From contig NZ_KQ948145.1 in assembly GCF_001513955.1 (NCBI RefSeq), positions 524,212-588,211 of the forward strand: a stretch of DNA of 64,000 bases. Direction: 5' to 3'. Shown piece after piece: positions 8,423 through 17,980 of this stretch. The first letter of the stretch is position 1; each line of letters starts with the position of its first letter. A program made the translations under genes and the position numbers. This stretch comes from Streptomyces pseudovenezuelae (lineage in GTDB: Bacteria; Actinomycetota; Actinomycetes; Streptomycetales; Streptomycetaceae). The notes beneath the pieces were generated by a model that did not search any database, was not told the DNA's origin, and saw nothing but the letters and a program-made list of their open reading frames with translations.

Positions 8423-8850
8423 CGGCGGGGCGACTGTCCGTTTGAGCCCTCGGGAGTGCCGGCGGGGCGACTGTCCCTTTCAGCCCTCGGGAGTGCCGGC
8501 GGGGCGGCTGTCCCTTTCAGCCCTCGGGAGTGCCGGCGGGGCGACTGTCCCTTTCAGCCCTCGGGAGTGCCGGCGGGGCGACTGTCCGCTTCAGGGCACG
8601 GCGATGCCGGCGGGGCGACTCTTCCCGTCAGCGCTCGGCAGTACGGGCGGGCGGCGCTCCCTTTCGCCCCCCCCGGAACCGGCGGGGCGGCTTTCCCGTT
8701 CCGCCCCTCCGGTCCCCACGGGACGACTGCCCCTTCCGCCCCTCCAGAGCCAACGTGACAGCTGCCCCAGTCCGCGCCCCCGGATCCAGCCGGATGGCTG
8801 TCCCTTCCAGCCCCAGCGGTGCCGGCGGGGGCGGCTGCCCCCTTTAAGCC
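8423..8850. repeat. Tandem array of about 37-bp GC-rich units
   Basis: Six consecutive units of exactly 37 bp begin at 8423, 8460, 8497, 8534, 8571 and 8608, each opening with CGGCGGGGCG and containing TCAGCCCTCGGGAG or a variant. Units 1-4 are almost identical; later ones diverge, vary in length and fade into the REP-like element at about 8846. As 37 is not a multiple of three, the open frames across it are by-products of the repeat and not genes. This fills most of the 735-bp gap between the MFS and sigma genes. Confidence 0.85.
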
Positions 8851-8960
8851 CCTCCGGCGTTTGAGGAGCGGGGGTCCGGGGGCGGAGCCCCTGGGAGCGG
8901 GGGCGAGGGGGCAGCGGCCCCTGGGGACGGGACGGGAAGGGGCGGCGGGGGCGAAAACCC
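8846..8960. repeat. REP-like GC-rich intergenic element (Streptomyces type)
   Basis: AAGCCCCTCCGGCGTTTGAG opens an imperfect hairpin tract that continues with repeated GGGG and CCCC blocks (GGGGGCGGAGCCCC). I recognise this as an intergenic palindromic repeat common in Streptomyces genomes. It abuts the 37-bp array, whose units resemble its left end. Confidence 0.6.
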
Positions 8961-9070
8961 TCTGACCTGCACGTTCACCCACTCGGCACGCCATTGTCAG
9001 ACCCCTGCGGTAGTTTCCGAGTACTGGGCGCAAAGGCGCGACGCAGCACGGCCACAGGGGTGGGTGGACG

Positions 9071-10087
9071 ATGACGGACACTACGGCGACGACGACAGAC
9101 CTCGACATCAGGCTCGAGAAGCACCGCACCGAGCTGACGGGGTACTGCTACCGCATGCTCGGCTCCTCCTTCGAGGCCGAGGACGCCGTGCAGGACACGA
9201 TGGTGCGGGCCTGGCGGAGCTACGACAAGTTCGAGGGCCGCTCCAGCCTCCGCTCCTGGCTCTACCGCATCGCGACAAACGTCTGCCTGGACATGCTGAC
9301 GGCAGGCAACAAGCGCGCCCGCCCCATGGACCTCACCGAGTCGACGCCCCTCGCCCAGGCCGCCCTCTCCCCCCGCCCCGACCACACCTGGCTGGAACCG
9401 ATGCCGGACAACCGCATCCTGCCGACCGTCGAGGACCCGGCGGACGCGGCGGTCGCCAAGGAGACCGTACGGCTCGCCTTCATGGCCGCCCTCCAGCAAC
9501 TGCCGCCCAAGCAGCGCGCGGTGCTGATCCTGCGCGAGGTGCTGGCCTGGAAGGCGAGCGAGGTCGCCGAACTGCTCGACACCTCCGTCGCCTCGGTCAA
9601 CAGCGCCCTCCAGCGCGCCCGTGCCACCCTCGCCGAGCGGGAGGAGCACGGCGCCGACGCGGCCGTGTCCGACCCGCTGGACGAGGAGCAGCAGAAGCTC
9701 CTGGAGCGCTATGTGAAGGCGTTCGAGGGGTATGACATGACGGCGCTGACGGCCCTCCTCCACGAGGACGCCATCATGACGATGCCGCCGTTCGACCTGT
9801 GGCTGACGGGCCACGACGACATCACGGGCTTCATGACGACCCTGGGCTCGGCCTGCGAGGGCTCCCGTCTGCTGCCGGTGCAGGTCAACGGCCTGCCGGG
9901 GTTCGCCCAGTACAAGCCGGACCCGGAGAAGGGCGGCTACAGCCCCTGGGCGGTCCAGGTGCTGGAGATCTCAGACGGCCGGCTCACCGGGTTCCACTTC
10001 TTCCTCGACACCCAGCGCTGGTTCCCCCTGTTCGACCTGCCCCTCCACCTCGAAGGGGAGGCCGACGAGGTCAAGGAGGGCAGGTAG
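9071..10087 (+). CDS. ECF RNA polymerase sigma factor with C-terminal SnoaL-like domain (SigX5/SigG type)
   Basis: 338 residues. Sigma region 2 is at about residues 12-80 (YCYRMLGSSFEAEDAVQDTM, then FEGRSSLRSWLYRIATNVCLD). Region 4 is at about 140-200 (LPPKQRAVLILREVLAWKASEVAELL, VNSALQRARATL). Residues 205-330 form a SnoaL-like/NTF2 domain (LLERYVKAFEGYDMTALTALL, WLTGHDDITGFM). This is the architecture of the large TIGR02960-type ECF group, which has no classical anti-sigma gene; the extra domain is thought to regulate activity. The ATG follows GGGGTGGGTGGACG. Its last 117 nt are antisense to the STAS gene. Confidence 0.9.
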   Translation: MTDTTATTTDLDIRLEKHRTELTGYCYRMLGSSFEAEDAVQDTMVRAWRSYDKFEGRSSLRSWLYRIATNVCLDMLTAGNKRARPMDLTESTPLAQAALSPRPDHTWLEPMPDNRILPTVEDPADAAVAKETVRLAFMAALQQLPPKQRAVLILREVLAWKASEVAELLDTSVASVNSALQRARATLAEREEHGADAAVSDPLDEEQQKLLERYVKAFEGYDMTALTALLHEDAIMTMPPFDLWLTGHDDITGFMTTLGSACEGSRLLPVQVNGLPGFAQYKPDPEKGGYSPWAVQVLEISDGRLTGFHFFLDTQRWFPLFDLPLHLEGEADEVKEGR

Positions 10088-10357
10088 CGCGGGATCGGGG
10101 TGGCGCAGCCTGATCCGGCCCCCGGCGCGCCGGGCCGCGAGCTGGAGCCGGGCGAGCAGGTCGACGGTGCCCAGGCCCGGCGGTCCGAGCCCGGCGACGT
10201 CGCACACCACGACGCCGGCCCGGGTCGTCCGCAACAGCGCCCGGACCTCGTCGCCCAGCCCCCTCACCTCGTCCCGGGTGACGGGGCCGGCCAACACGAG
10301 TACAGCGGGTGTCATGGCGTCCACGATCGGTAGACCTGGCGGGCGGGCGTAATTCAT
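9971..10357 (-). CDS. STAS-domain protein, antisense-overlapping the sigma gene
   Basis: About 128 residues. A STAS (anti-sigma-factor antagonist) fold is suggested by LVLAGPVTRDEV, VVVCDVAGLGPPGLGTVDLLARLQLAARR, GRIRLRHPDPALPALLDLVGL. The usual phosphorylatable Ser/Thr position reads PPGLGTVD, so phospho-switching is doubtful. The ATG at 10357 follows GGAGG by about 10 nt. The last 39 codons run antisense through the end of the sigma gene and give an acidic, low-complexity tail, which may be a by-product of the overlap. A link to the sigma factor is suggestive only. Confidence 0.65.
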   Translation of the reverse strand: MNYARPPGLPIVDAMTPAVLVLAGPVTRDEVRGLGDEVRALLRTTRAGVVVCDVAGLGPPGLGTVDLLARLQLAARRAGGRIRLRHPDPALPALLDLVGLPFEVEGQVEQGEPALGVEEEVEPGEPAV

Positions 10358-10490
10358 CGGCCGCCGCCTCCACCGCGCGGGAAGGATCACGTTGACCTGG
10401 GTGCCCCCTGCCCCCGAGGGTTACCTGTATGCGCCACCCATCAGCACCTCCCTGGATACGCCACGCCCTCCTCACCCTTGAGGAGCCTCC

Positions 10491-11414
10491 GTGCAGGGAG
10501 TGCTGACCGGTTTCGCGGTGATCGCTGTGGTCATCGCGGTCGGCTATCTCATCGGTCTGCGCGGCTACCTCGGTGACCAGGGCCGGGAGGTCCTGACCAA
10601 GCTCGCCTTCCATGTCGCCTCCCCCGCCCTGCTGTTCACCACGCTGGCCCGGGCCGACCTCTCGGTGATCTTCTCCAGCCGCCTCCTGGTGACCGCGCTC
10701 AGCACCACCGCGGCGGCGGGCGTCTTCGTGGCGGTGGGTGTCGTCCGGGGCTGGGGCCTGGGCCGTACGACGATCGGCGCGCTGTGCTCGTCCTACGTCA
10801 ACTCCGGCAACCTCGGCATCCCGATCGCGGTGTACGTCCTGGGCGATGCCTCGCTCGTGGCACCGGTGCTGCTGTTCCAGCTGGTCGGGGTGACCCCGGT
10901 CGCGCTGACCGTGCTGGACCTGGCGTCGGGCTCAGGTGGGAAGAGGCCGCTGTGGCTACGGCTGCTCACCCCGCTGCGCAACCCGATCGCGGTCGGCTCG
11001 CTGGCCGGGGTGGCGGTCTCGGCGGCTGGTCTGAAGGTCCCGGCCCCCGTCATGGACCCTCTGACCCTCATCGGCGGCATGTCGGTCCCCGCGGTCCTGC
11101 TCGCCTTCGGCATCTCCCTGTGCGGCAGCACGATGCCCGGCCGGGGGCCGGACCGGCAGCTCGTCCTGCTCTCGGTCGCGCTGAAGTCGGTGGGTCAGCC
11201 GGCAGCGGCCTGGGCGCTCGCCGCCGGGGTCTTCGGCCTCCACGGAGCCCAACTCCTCGACGTGGTGGTGACCTCGGCACTGCCGGCCGCGCAGAACCTC
11301 TACACCTACGCCTCGACCTACGGCGTGGGCGAACGCCTGGCCCGCGACTCGATCCTGGTGTCGACGGTGTTGTCGGTGCCGGTGCTGGTGGTTGTGGCGG
11401 CGCTGCTCGGTTGA
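10491..11414 (+). CDS. AEC-family (auxin efflux carrier-like) transporter
   Basis: 307 residues from a GTG start preceded by GAGGAGCC. There are about ten membrane segments in two five-helix halves. The first half has the family motif SSYVNSGNLGIPIAVYVLG, and the second starts near LRNPIAVGSLAGVAVS. AEC carriers move organic anions such as malate or malonate across the membrane. No partner gene is adjacent; the convergent Uma2 gene begins 1 nt past the stop on the other strand. The substrate is unknown. Confidence 0.85.
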   Translation: MQGVLTGFAVIAVVIAVGYLIGLRGYLGDQGREVLTKLAFHVASPALLFTTLARADLSVIFSSRLLVTALSTTAAAGVFVAVGVVRGWGLGRTTIGALCSSYVNSGNLGIPIAVYVLGDASLVAPVLLFQLVGVTPVALTVLDLASGSGGKRPLWLRLLTPLRNPIAVGSLAGVAVSAAGLKVPAPVMDPLTLIGGMSVPAVLLAFGISLCGSTMPGRGPDRQLVLLSVALKSVGQPAAAWALAAGVFGLHGAQLLDVVVTSALPAAQNLYTYASTYGVGERLARDSILVSTVLSVPVLVVVAALLG

Positions 11415-11415
11415 C

Positions 11416-12000
11416 TCACGTCTCGGGGAACTCGCTGGTGTCGATGACGAGGTCGAACGGCGCCGGGATGGTGAGCAGCTCACCGAACTTCGCCACGGCC
11501 AGCGGGCGGTAGACGTCCCCCTGAGGCTCTCCGTAGAGGGTCGCGGTGGGGCCTTCGGGGGCCCAGCGGTCGACCAGGAGGTAGAGGGGGATACCCGCGG
11601 AGGCGTAGGCGGCTGGTTTGCTCACGCGGTCGTGCCTGGCGTTCTTCCTGGACGTGACCTCCACGACGAGTTCGGCGACGGCACCCGGCAGATAGGAGTC
11701 CGCTTCGGTGCACTCGTGGACCGGGGCGACCAGGATGTCCGGGATGAACATGCCCAGACGCGACGGGACGGCGATGGCCTGGGTCTGGAAGATCTCCCAG
11801 TCCTCAGGAATCACGGAGTACAGGCGACGCTGGATACGGGCCGCGATCACGTTGTGACGAGGCGCGGGAGCAGGTGACACGGTGATGATCCCCTCGATGA
11901 TCTCCACCTTGCTGCCCTCGGGCCAGTCCATCTCCTCCCAGAACCGGACGAGGTCGTCCCAGCTCTGCTCGGGATCGTGACCCACGGTGAGTGCGCTCAT
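11416..12000 (-). CDS. Uma2-family (DUF820) putative endonuclease
   Basis: 194 residues from the ATG at 12000, which follows GAAGGAGACC; the frame remains open upstream without support. The Uma2/DUF820 pattern is visible: EIIEGIITVSPAPAPRHN, FIPDILVAP, AELVVEVTSRKNARHD and PLYLLVDRW. These carry the Asp, Glu-x-x-Ser and Asp positions of the PD-(D/E)xK-like core. Uma2 proteins are abundant in Actinobacteria and cyanobacteria, and their biological role is unresolved. Confidence 0.8.
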   Translation of the reverse strand: MSALTVGHDPEQSWDDLVRFWEEMDWPEGSKVEIIEGIITVSPAPAPRHNVIAARIQRRLYSVIPEDWEIFQTQAIAVPSRLGMFIPDILVAPVHECTEADSYLPGAVAELVVEVTSRKNARHDRVSKPAAYASAGIPLYLLVDRWAPEGPTATLYGEPQGDVYRPLAVAKFGELLTIPAPFDLVIDTSEFPET

Positions 12001-12095
12001 GGCGGTCTCCTTCGGTTGCGTCACCGATCCCAGCATGCCGAACGGGACCGGCGGCGGTCCACCGATCCCGTTCACCCGAATGAGGAAAATGCAGG

Positions 12096-13379
<1,284 letters not shown>

Positions 13380-13400
13380 GCAGGGCTTTCCTTCCGAGAA

Positions 13401-13793
13401 TTACTTGGTGAGATGCTCAGGCCCGAAGGCCTGCGGGAGCATCTCGGACAGCGGCAGGATCCCCGCCGGGGTCTCCAGGAGCAGGTCCGGGCCGCCGAAC
13501 TCGTACAGCAGCTGACGGCAGCGGCCGCAGGGGACGAGGACCTCGCCCCGGCCGTCCACGCAGGTGAAGTGCGTGAGCCGGCCGCCCCCCGAGTTGTGCA
13601 GCTCCGAGACCAGACCGCACTCGGCGCACAGGCCGAGGCCGTAGGAGGCGTTCTCGACGTTGCAGCCGGTGATCGTGCGGCCGTCGTCGACCAGGGCGGC
13701 GACGCCGACCGGGTAGCCGGAGTACGGGGCGTACGCCCGGGACATGGCGTCCCGGGCCGCCGCCCGCAGCGCACCCCAGTCGACGCCCGTCAC
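13401..13793 (-). CDS. cdd: Cytidine deaminase
   Basis: 130 residues, the usual size of the small tetrameric enzyme. Zinc ligands are Cys56 (CAEC, with catalytic Glu58), Cys89 and Cys92 (PCGRCRQ). The substrate motif TGCNVENASYG is intact. It deaminates cytidine and deoxycytidine. The GTG start at 13793 overlaps the permease stop (GTGA), so it is translationally coupled. Its place after the importer genes shows the operon is for uptake and breakdown of nucleosides. Confidence 0.95.
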   Translation of the reverse strand: MTGVDWGALRAAARDAMSRAYAPYSGYPVGVAALVDDGRTITGCNVENASYGLGLCAECGLVSELHNSGGGRLTHFTCVDGRGEVLVPCGRCRQLLYEFGGPDLLLETPAGILPLSEMLPQAFGPEHLTK

Positions 13794-15073
13794 TTGCCCT
13801 GGCCCTTCCGGTAGCGCATGCCGTCCGCCTTGGGCATCCGCAGGCGCTGCGCGGACAGCGACAGCACCAGCAGGGTGACGACGTACGGGGTGGCGCCCAC
13901 GAAGTCGCTCGGGACCTCGTCGGTGACCAGGTACCAGACCAGGACGCCGGCGGCCACCAGGAGGCTGATGCCGCCCTGCCAGTGCGCCTTCTTGTACAGC
14001 TTCCAGCCGGCCATCGCGAGCAGCAGCACGAACAGCAGGAGCAGCAGCGCGTGGACGGTCTCGCCGCCGTTGCGCAGCTGGAGCGCGTCGGAGTAGCCGA
14101 ACAGGCCCGCGCCCATGGCGAGACCGCCGGGCCGCCAGTTGCCGAAGATCATCGCGGCGAGACCGATGTAACCGCGGCCGCCGGTCTGGCCTTCGAGGTA
14201 GCTGTGCGAGGTGACCAGGGCCAGGAAGGCGCCGCCGAGGCCGGCGAGGCCACCGGAGACGGCCACGGCCATGTACTTGTACTTGTAGACGTTGACACCG
14301 AGGGACTCGGCGGCGATCGGGTTCTCGCCGCAGGAGCGCAGCCGCAGACCGAACGAGGTGCGCCACAGCAGCCACCAGCTGCCGACGAACAGCGCGACCG
14401 CCAGGACCGTCACCACGGACAGGTCGGTGAACAGGCCGCCGAGGATGCCGGCGATGTCGGAGATCAGGAACCAGTGGTGGTTCTCGATCGAGTGCAGCCC
14501 GCTGGACAGCCCCGGGACATCGAAGGTGGGCAGGGAGTCGACGGGCGGGGACTGCTTGGGGTTGCCGCCCGCGTCGGCCGCCTTGCCGTCCACGAAGAAG
14601 AGCTTGGCGAGGTACTGGGTGGTGCCGAGGGCGAGCAGGTTGATCGCGACACCGGAGACGATGTGGTCGACGCCGAAGGTGACGGTCGCGACCGCGTGCA
14701 GCAGACCGCCGACGATGCCGAAGCCGACACCGCACAGCAGGCCGAGCCAGGGGCTGGACTGCCAGCCGATCCAGCCGGCGCCGAAGGTGCCGAGGATCAT
14801 CATGCCTTCGAGGCCGATGTTGACCACACCGGAGCGCTCGGACCACAGGCCGGCGAGACCGGCGAGGCCGATCGGCACGGCGAGGCTGAGGGCGGCGGAG
14901 ACCTGGCCCTCGGAGGTGAGCTGGTCGGAGCCGGAGATGACGCGGACTGCTGCGACCAGCAGCAGCGCGCCGGCGACGATCATCAGGATCTGGCCGAGCG
15001 AGCGGCCCGACCGGGTGGCGGTGTCCGCCTTGGGTGCCGCGGGGGGCGGCGTGTCGGTCATCGTGGCAGTCAT
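13790..15073 (-). CDS. Nucleoside ABC transporter permease (BMP type, NupQ/YufQ-like)
   Basis: 427 residues from the ATG at 15073, preceded by GGAGGTGGCG and overlapping the upstream permease stop as TGATG. It has a 20-residue hydrophilic N-terminus and then about ten membrane helices. The BPD_transp_2 signature is present (RSGVVNIGLEGMMILGTFGA, GLRLRSCGENPIAAESLGVN, GGLAGLGGAFLAL). Together with the next permease it forms the membrane channel of a nucleoside importer fed by the BMP lipoprotein. A frame-shadow open far upstream of 15073 is not real. Confidence 0.92.
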   Translation of the reverse strand: MTATMTDTPPPAAPKADTATRSGRSLGQILMIVAGALLLVAAVRVISGSDQLTSEGQVSAALSLAVPIGLAGLAGLWSERSGVVNIGLEGMMILGTFGAGWIGWQSSPWLGLLCGVGFGIVGGLLHAVATVTFGVDHIVSGVAINLLALGTTQYLAKLFFVDGKAADAGGNPKQSPPVDSLPTFDVPGLSSGLHSIENHHWFLISDIAGILGGLFTDLSVVTVLAVALFVGSWWLLWRTSFGLRLRSCGENPIAAESLGVNVYKYKYMAVAVSGGLAGLGGAFLALVTSHSYLEGQTGGRGYIGLAAMIFGNWRPGGLAMGAGLFGYSDALQLRNGGETVHALLLLLFVLLLAMAGWKLYKKAHWQGGISLLVAAGVLVWYLVTDEVPSDFVGATPYVVTLLVLSLSAQRLRMPKADGMRYRKGQGK

Positions 15074-16200
15074 CACGCCACCTCCTGCTTCTGGGTCCGG
15101 GTGGCGGCCTGGGCGGCGAGCTCGGCGCCGACCCGCTGCTGCTGACGCTTGAGCCCGTAACGGCGTACGACCTCGTAGGCGATGACGACGCACAGGACGA
15201 TGACGCCCTGGATCACGCCGAGGATCTCCTTGTCGTAGCCCTCGAACTCCAGGTGGTTGGTGGTGCGCTCCAGGAAGCCCCACAGCAGGGCGCCCAGCGC
15301 GATGCCGACCGGGTTGTTGCGGCCGAGCAGGGCGATGGCGATACCGGTGAAGCCGATGCCCACGGGGAAGTCGTTGCTGAACTGGTGGCTGTCGTTGAGC
15401 AGGGTCGGCATGCCGATCAGACCGGCGATGGCTCCGGAGATGAGCATGCTGGTCGCGATCATCTTCTTCACCGAGACACCGCTCGCGGCGGCGGCGCTCT
15501 CGGACTGGCCGACGGTGCGCAGGTCGAAGCCGAAGCGGGTGCGGCCGAGCACGAACCAGTACGCGATGCCGACGATCACGGCGATGACGATGAAGCCCCA
15601 CAGCTCGCCCGCGGCGCCGGTGTCGATCTGGAAGAAGTACGACGACTCCGGCAGCGGCTTGGTCGACACGACCGTGCCGCCGGCCTGGAGCTCGGCGAGC
15701 TTCCCGGGCTGGAGCAGGTAGGCGATGATCGCGGTGGCGATCGCGTTGAGCATGATCGTCGAGATGACCTCGCTGACCCCGCGGGTCACCTTCAGCACGC
15801 CCGCGATGCCCGCCCACACGGCACCGGTGGCCATGGCGCACAGGATGATCAGCGGGATGGAGATCCAGCCCGGCGTGGTCAGCGCGCCGCCGAGGACCGC
15901 GGCGAAGAACGCGGCGATGCGGTACTGGCCGTCGACGCCGATGTTGAACAGGTTCATCCGGAAGCCGATGGCCACCGAGACGCCCGCCAGGTAGTACGTC
16001 GTCGCCTTGTTGAGGATGTAGACCTGGCTGTCGCTGGCGGAGCCGTAGGTCAGCATGTCGCTGAAGGCGGCACCCGGGTTCTTGCCGGTGGCGAGGATGA
16101 CCAGGGTGGTGACGACGAGCGCGGCGACGACCGCGAGCAGCGGGGCCGCGATGCCGAGGAGCAGCCGCTCCTTGTCGATGCGTTGGGTCAGCTTGTTCAT
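15073..16200 (-). CDS. Nucleoside ABC transporter permease (NupP/YufP-like)
   Basis: 375 residues from the ATG at 16200, in a 4-nt ATGA overlap with the ATPase stop. Membrane helices begin at about residue 14. Signature segments are FRMNLFNIGVDGQYRIAAFF, VSEVISTIMLNAIATAI, RFGFDLRTVGQSESAAAASG (cytoplasmic coupling loop) and FTGIAIALLGRNNPVGI. It pairs with the following permease; the length and motifs are normal for the BMP-dependent nucleoside importer class. Confidence 0.92.
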   Translation of the reverse strand: MNKLTQRIDKERLLLGIAAPLLAVVAALVVTTLVILATGKNPGAAFSDMLTYGSASDSQVYILNKATTYYLAGVSVAIGFRMNLFNIGVDGQYRIAAFFAAVLGGALTTPGWISIPLIILCAMATGAVWAGIAGVLKVTRGVSEVISTIMLNAIATAIIAYLLQPGKLAELQAGGTVVSTKPLPESSYFFQIDTGAAGELWGFIVIAVIVGIAYWFVLGRTRFGFDLRTVGQSESAAAASGVSVKKMIATSMLISGAIAGLIGMPTLLNDSHQFSNDFPVGIGFTGIAIALLGRNNPVGIALGALLWGFLERTTNHLEFEGYDKEILGVIQGVIVLCVVIAYEVVRRYGLKRQQQRVGAELAAQAATRTQKQEVA

Positions 16201-17813
16201 CGGGCGTCGTCCTCGTCGTCCTCGGCGGAGATCGCTGCGGAGTCCCCTGCGGAGTCGTCTGCGGAGCCCTCTGCGTGCTCCAGGTGACCGGTGGCCGCGC
16301 CGGTCATGGCGGAGCCCAGCTCCTCGGGGGTGATGGTGGCGGGGTCGGCGTCGGCGACCAGTCGGCCGCGGTACATCACCCGCAGGGTGTCGGACAGGCC
16401 GATGAGCTCGTCCAGGTCGGCGGAGATCAGCAGCACGGCCAGGCCCTCGCGGCGGGCCTCGCGGATGTGGTCCCAGATCGCGGCCTGCGCGCCGACGTCC
16501 ACGCCGCGCGTCGGGTGGGCGGCGATGAGCAGCTTGGGCGCGTGGCTCATCTCGCGGCCGACGATCAGCTTCTGCTGGTTGCCGCCGGACAGCGAGGCGG
16601 CGGTGACGTCGATGCCGGGGGTGCGGACGTCGTACGCCTGGATGATGCGCTCGGTGTCGGTGCGGGCGCCCTTGATGTCGAGGAGCTGGCCGCGGGAGTT
16701 GGGCTTCTCGGTGACATGGCCGAGGATGCGGTTCTCCCACAGCGGGGCCTCGAGGAGCAGGCCGTGGCGGTGGCGGTCCTCGGGGATGTAGCCGACGCCG
16801 GCCTCGCGGCGGTGGCGGGTGGGGATGTGGGAGATGTCCTTGCCGTCGAGGGCGATCGTGCCGGAGTTCAGGGCACGGATGCCCATGATGGCCTCGACCA
16901 GCTCGGACTGGCCGTTGCCCTCGACGCCGGCGATGCCGAGGACCTCGCCCTGGTGGATGGTGAAGGAGATGTCGTCGAGGATGATCCGCTCGACGCCGTC
17001 AAGGTCGGTCTGGGCCAGGCGCAGGCCGTCCACCTTGAGCAGCGGGACGTCCGTGACCGTGGACTCCTCGGTCGCCGGGGTGGGCAGTTCGCTGCCGACC
17101 ATGAGCTCGGCGAGCTGCTTGGTCGTGGTGCCCGCGGGCTCGACGGTGCCGACGGTGGTGCCGCGGCGGATGACGGTGATCTCGTCGGCGACGGAGAGGA
17201 CTTCACCCAGCTTGTGCGAGATGAAGATGACCGTGAGACCTTCCGCCTTCAGCTCCCGCAGGTTGTCGAAGAGGGCGTCGACCTCCTGGGGCACGAGGAC
17301 GGCGGTGGGCTCGTCGAGGATCAGTGTCTTGGCGCCGCGGTAGAGGACCTTGAGGATCTCCACGCGCTGGCGGTCGGCGACACCGAGCTCCTCGAGGAGG
17401 ACGTCGGGGCGGACGTTCAGGCTGTACGCGTCGGAGATCTCCCTGATCTTCGCGCGGGCCTTGCCGCCGATGCCGTACAGCTTCTCCGCGCCCAGGACGA
17501 CGTTCTCCAGGACGGTGAGGTTGTCGGCGAGCATGAAGTGCTGATGCACCATGCCGATGCCGCGGGCGATGGCGTCGGCGGGGGTGTGGAAGGTGACCGT
17601 CTCGCCGTTCACCGTGATGGTGCCCTCGTCCGGCTGCTGCATGCCGTAGAGGATCTTCATCAAGGTGGACTTGCCGGCACCGTTCTCGCCGCAGAGGGCA
17701 TGGACGGTGCCCGTGCGGACGGTGATGTCGATGTCCTTGTTGGCGACGACGCCTGGGAATCGCTTGGTGATGCCGCGCAGTTCGACGGCAGCGGGAGGGC
17801 TGGACGCGTTGAT
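16197..17813 (-). CDS. Nucleoside ABC transporter ATPase, tandem domains, probable ATC start
   Basis: A sugar-type double ATPase (NupO/YufO class). Translation from 17813 gives 538 residues beginning [Ile/Met]NASSPPAVELRGITKRF. Domain 1 has Walker A GENGAGKST and Walker B LILDEPTAVL; domain 2 has a degenerate P-loop GVEGNGQSE and signature LSGGNQQK. Between the upstream TAG (just 5' of 17880 on this strand) and the TTG inside Walker A (17663) there is no in-frame ATG, GTG or TTG. The codon aligned with the family's expected N-terminus is ATC, 8 nt after GAGGAG. A start at 17663 would delete the P-loop. The stop overlaps the first permease. Confidence 0.85.
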   Translation of the reverse strand: MNASSPPAAVELRGITKRFPGVVANKDIDITVRTGTVHALCGENGAGKSTLMKILYGMQQPDEGTITVNGETVTFHTPADAIARGIGMVHQHFMLADNLTVLENVVLGAEKLYGIGGKARAKIREISDAYSLNVRPDVLLEELGVADRQRVEILKVLYRGAKTLILDEPTAVLVPQEVDALFDNLRELKAEGLTVIFISHKLGEVLSVADEITVIRRGTTVGTVEPAGTTTKQLAELMVGSELPTPATEESTVTDVPLLKVDGLRLAQTDLDGVERIILDDISFTIHQGEVLGIAGVEGNGQSELVEAIMGIRALNSGTIALDGKDISHIPTRHRREAGVGYIPEDRHRHGLLLEAPLWENRILGHVTEKPNSRGQLLDIKGARTDTERIIQAYDVRTPGIDVTAASLSGGNQQKLIVGREMSHAPKLLIAAHPTRGVDVGAQAAIWDHIREARREGLAVLLISADLDELIGLSDTLRVMYRGRLVADADPATITPEELGSAMTGAATGHLEHAEGSADDSAGDSAAISAEDDEDDAR

Positions 17814-17888
17814 GGCGCACTCTCCTCGGGGAAAAGGGGCTGCGTAGGGGAGGGCAGGCGTCGGCGACGCTAGCGCGGCAACTCCGTG

Positions 17889-17900
17889 CTACACGCGTAG
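17889..17900. promoter_or_regulatory. Nucleoside-gene palindrome upstream of the ABC ATPase
   Basis: CTACACGCGTAG, differing by one base from the add-promoter palindrome and followed by the same AGAG start. On the minus strand it lies about 17 nt upstream of TAGCGT (17872-17867), a plausible -10, so it would cover the -35 region. Confidence 0.6.
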
Positions 17901-17917
17901 AGTTGACACATTGTTAT

Positions 17918-17956
17918 GGCTCGACGAGGGGGTTGTCGAGGCCCCCTCGCCGAGCC
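17918..17956 (-). terminator. Hairpin between BMP and ATPase genes
   Basis: 15-nt arms (17918-17932 and 17942-17956) with one mismatch, placed after the BMP lipoprotein stop and before the ATPase promoter. This would let the abundant binding protein be made in excess of the membrane subunits, a common arrangement in ABC operons. Confidence 0.75.
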
Positions 17957-17980
17957 CGGGTTCCGGCGGGAACCGTCAGG

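Noticed and set aside
8423..8850. CRISPR array
   Set aside because: The 37-bp period is made wholly of repeat with no variable spacers, and no cas gene is near.
8298..8864. Open frames of 188, 120 and 105 aa in the repeat tract
   Set aside because: They are three readings of a 37-bp tandem repeat, one per frame, ending in the REP-like element. They are repeat by-products and not proteins.
16197..17663. Start of the ABC ATPase at TTG 17663
   Set aside because: This TTG is the Leu of the Walker A sequence GKSTL. Starting here would remove the P-loop and the first strand of the domain.
16275..17873. 532-aa plus-strand open frame opposite the ABC ATPase
   Set aside because: Shadow of the ATPase gene, with no recognisable domain. 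It also spans the minus-strand leader region.
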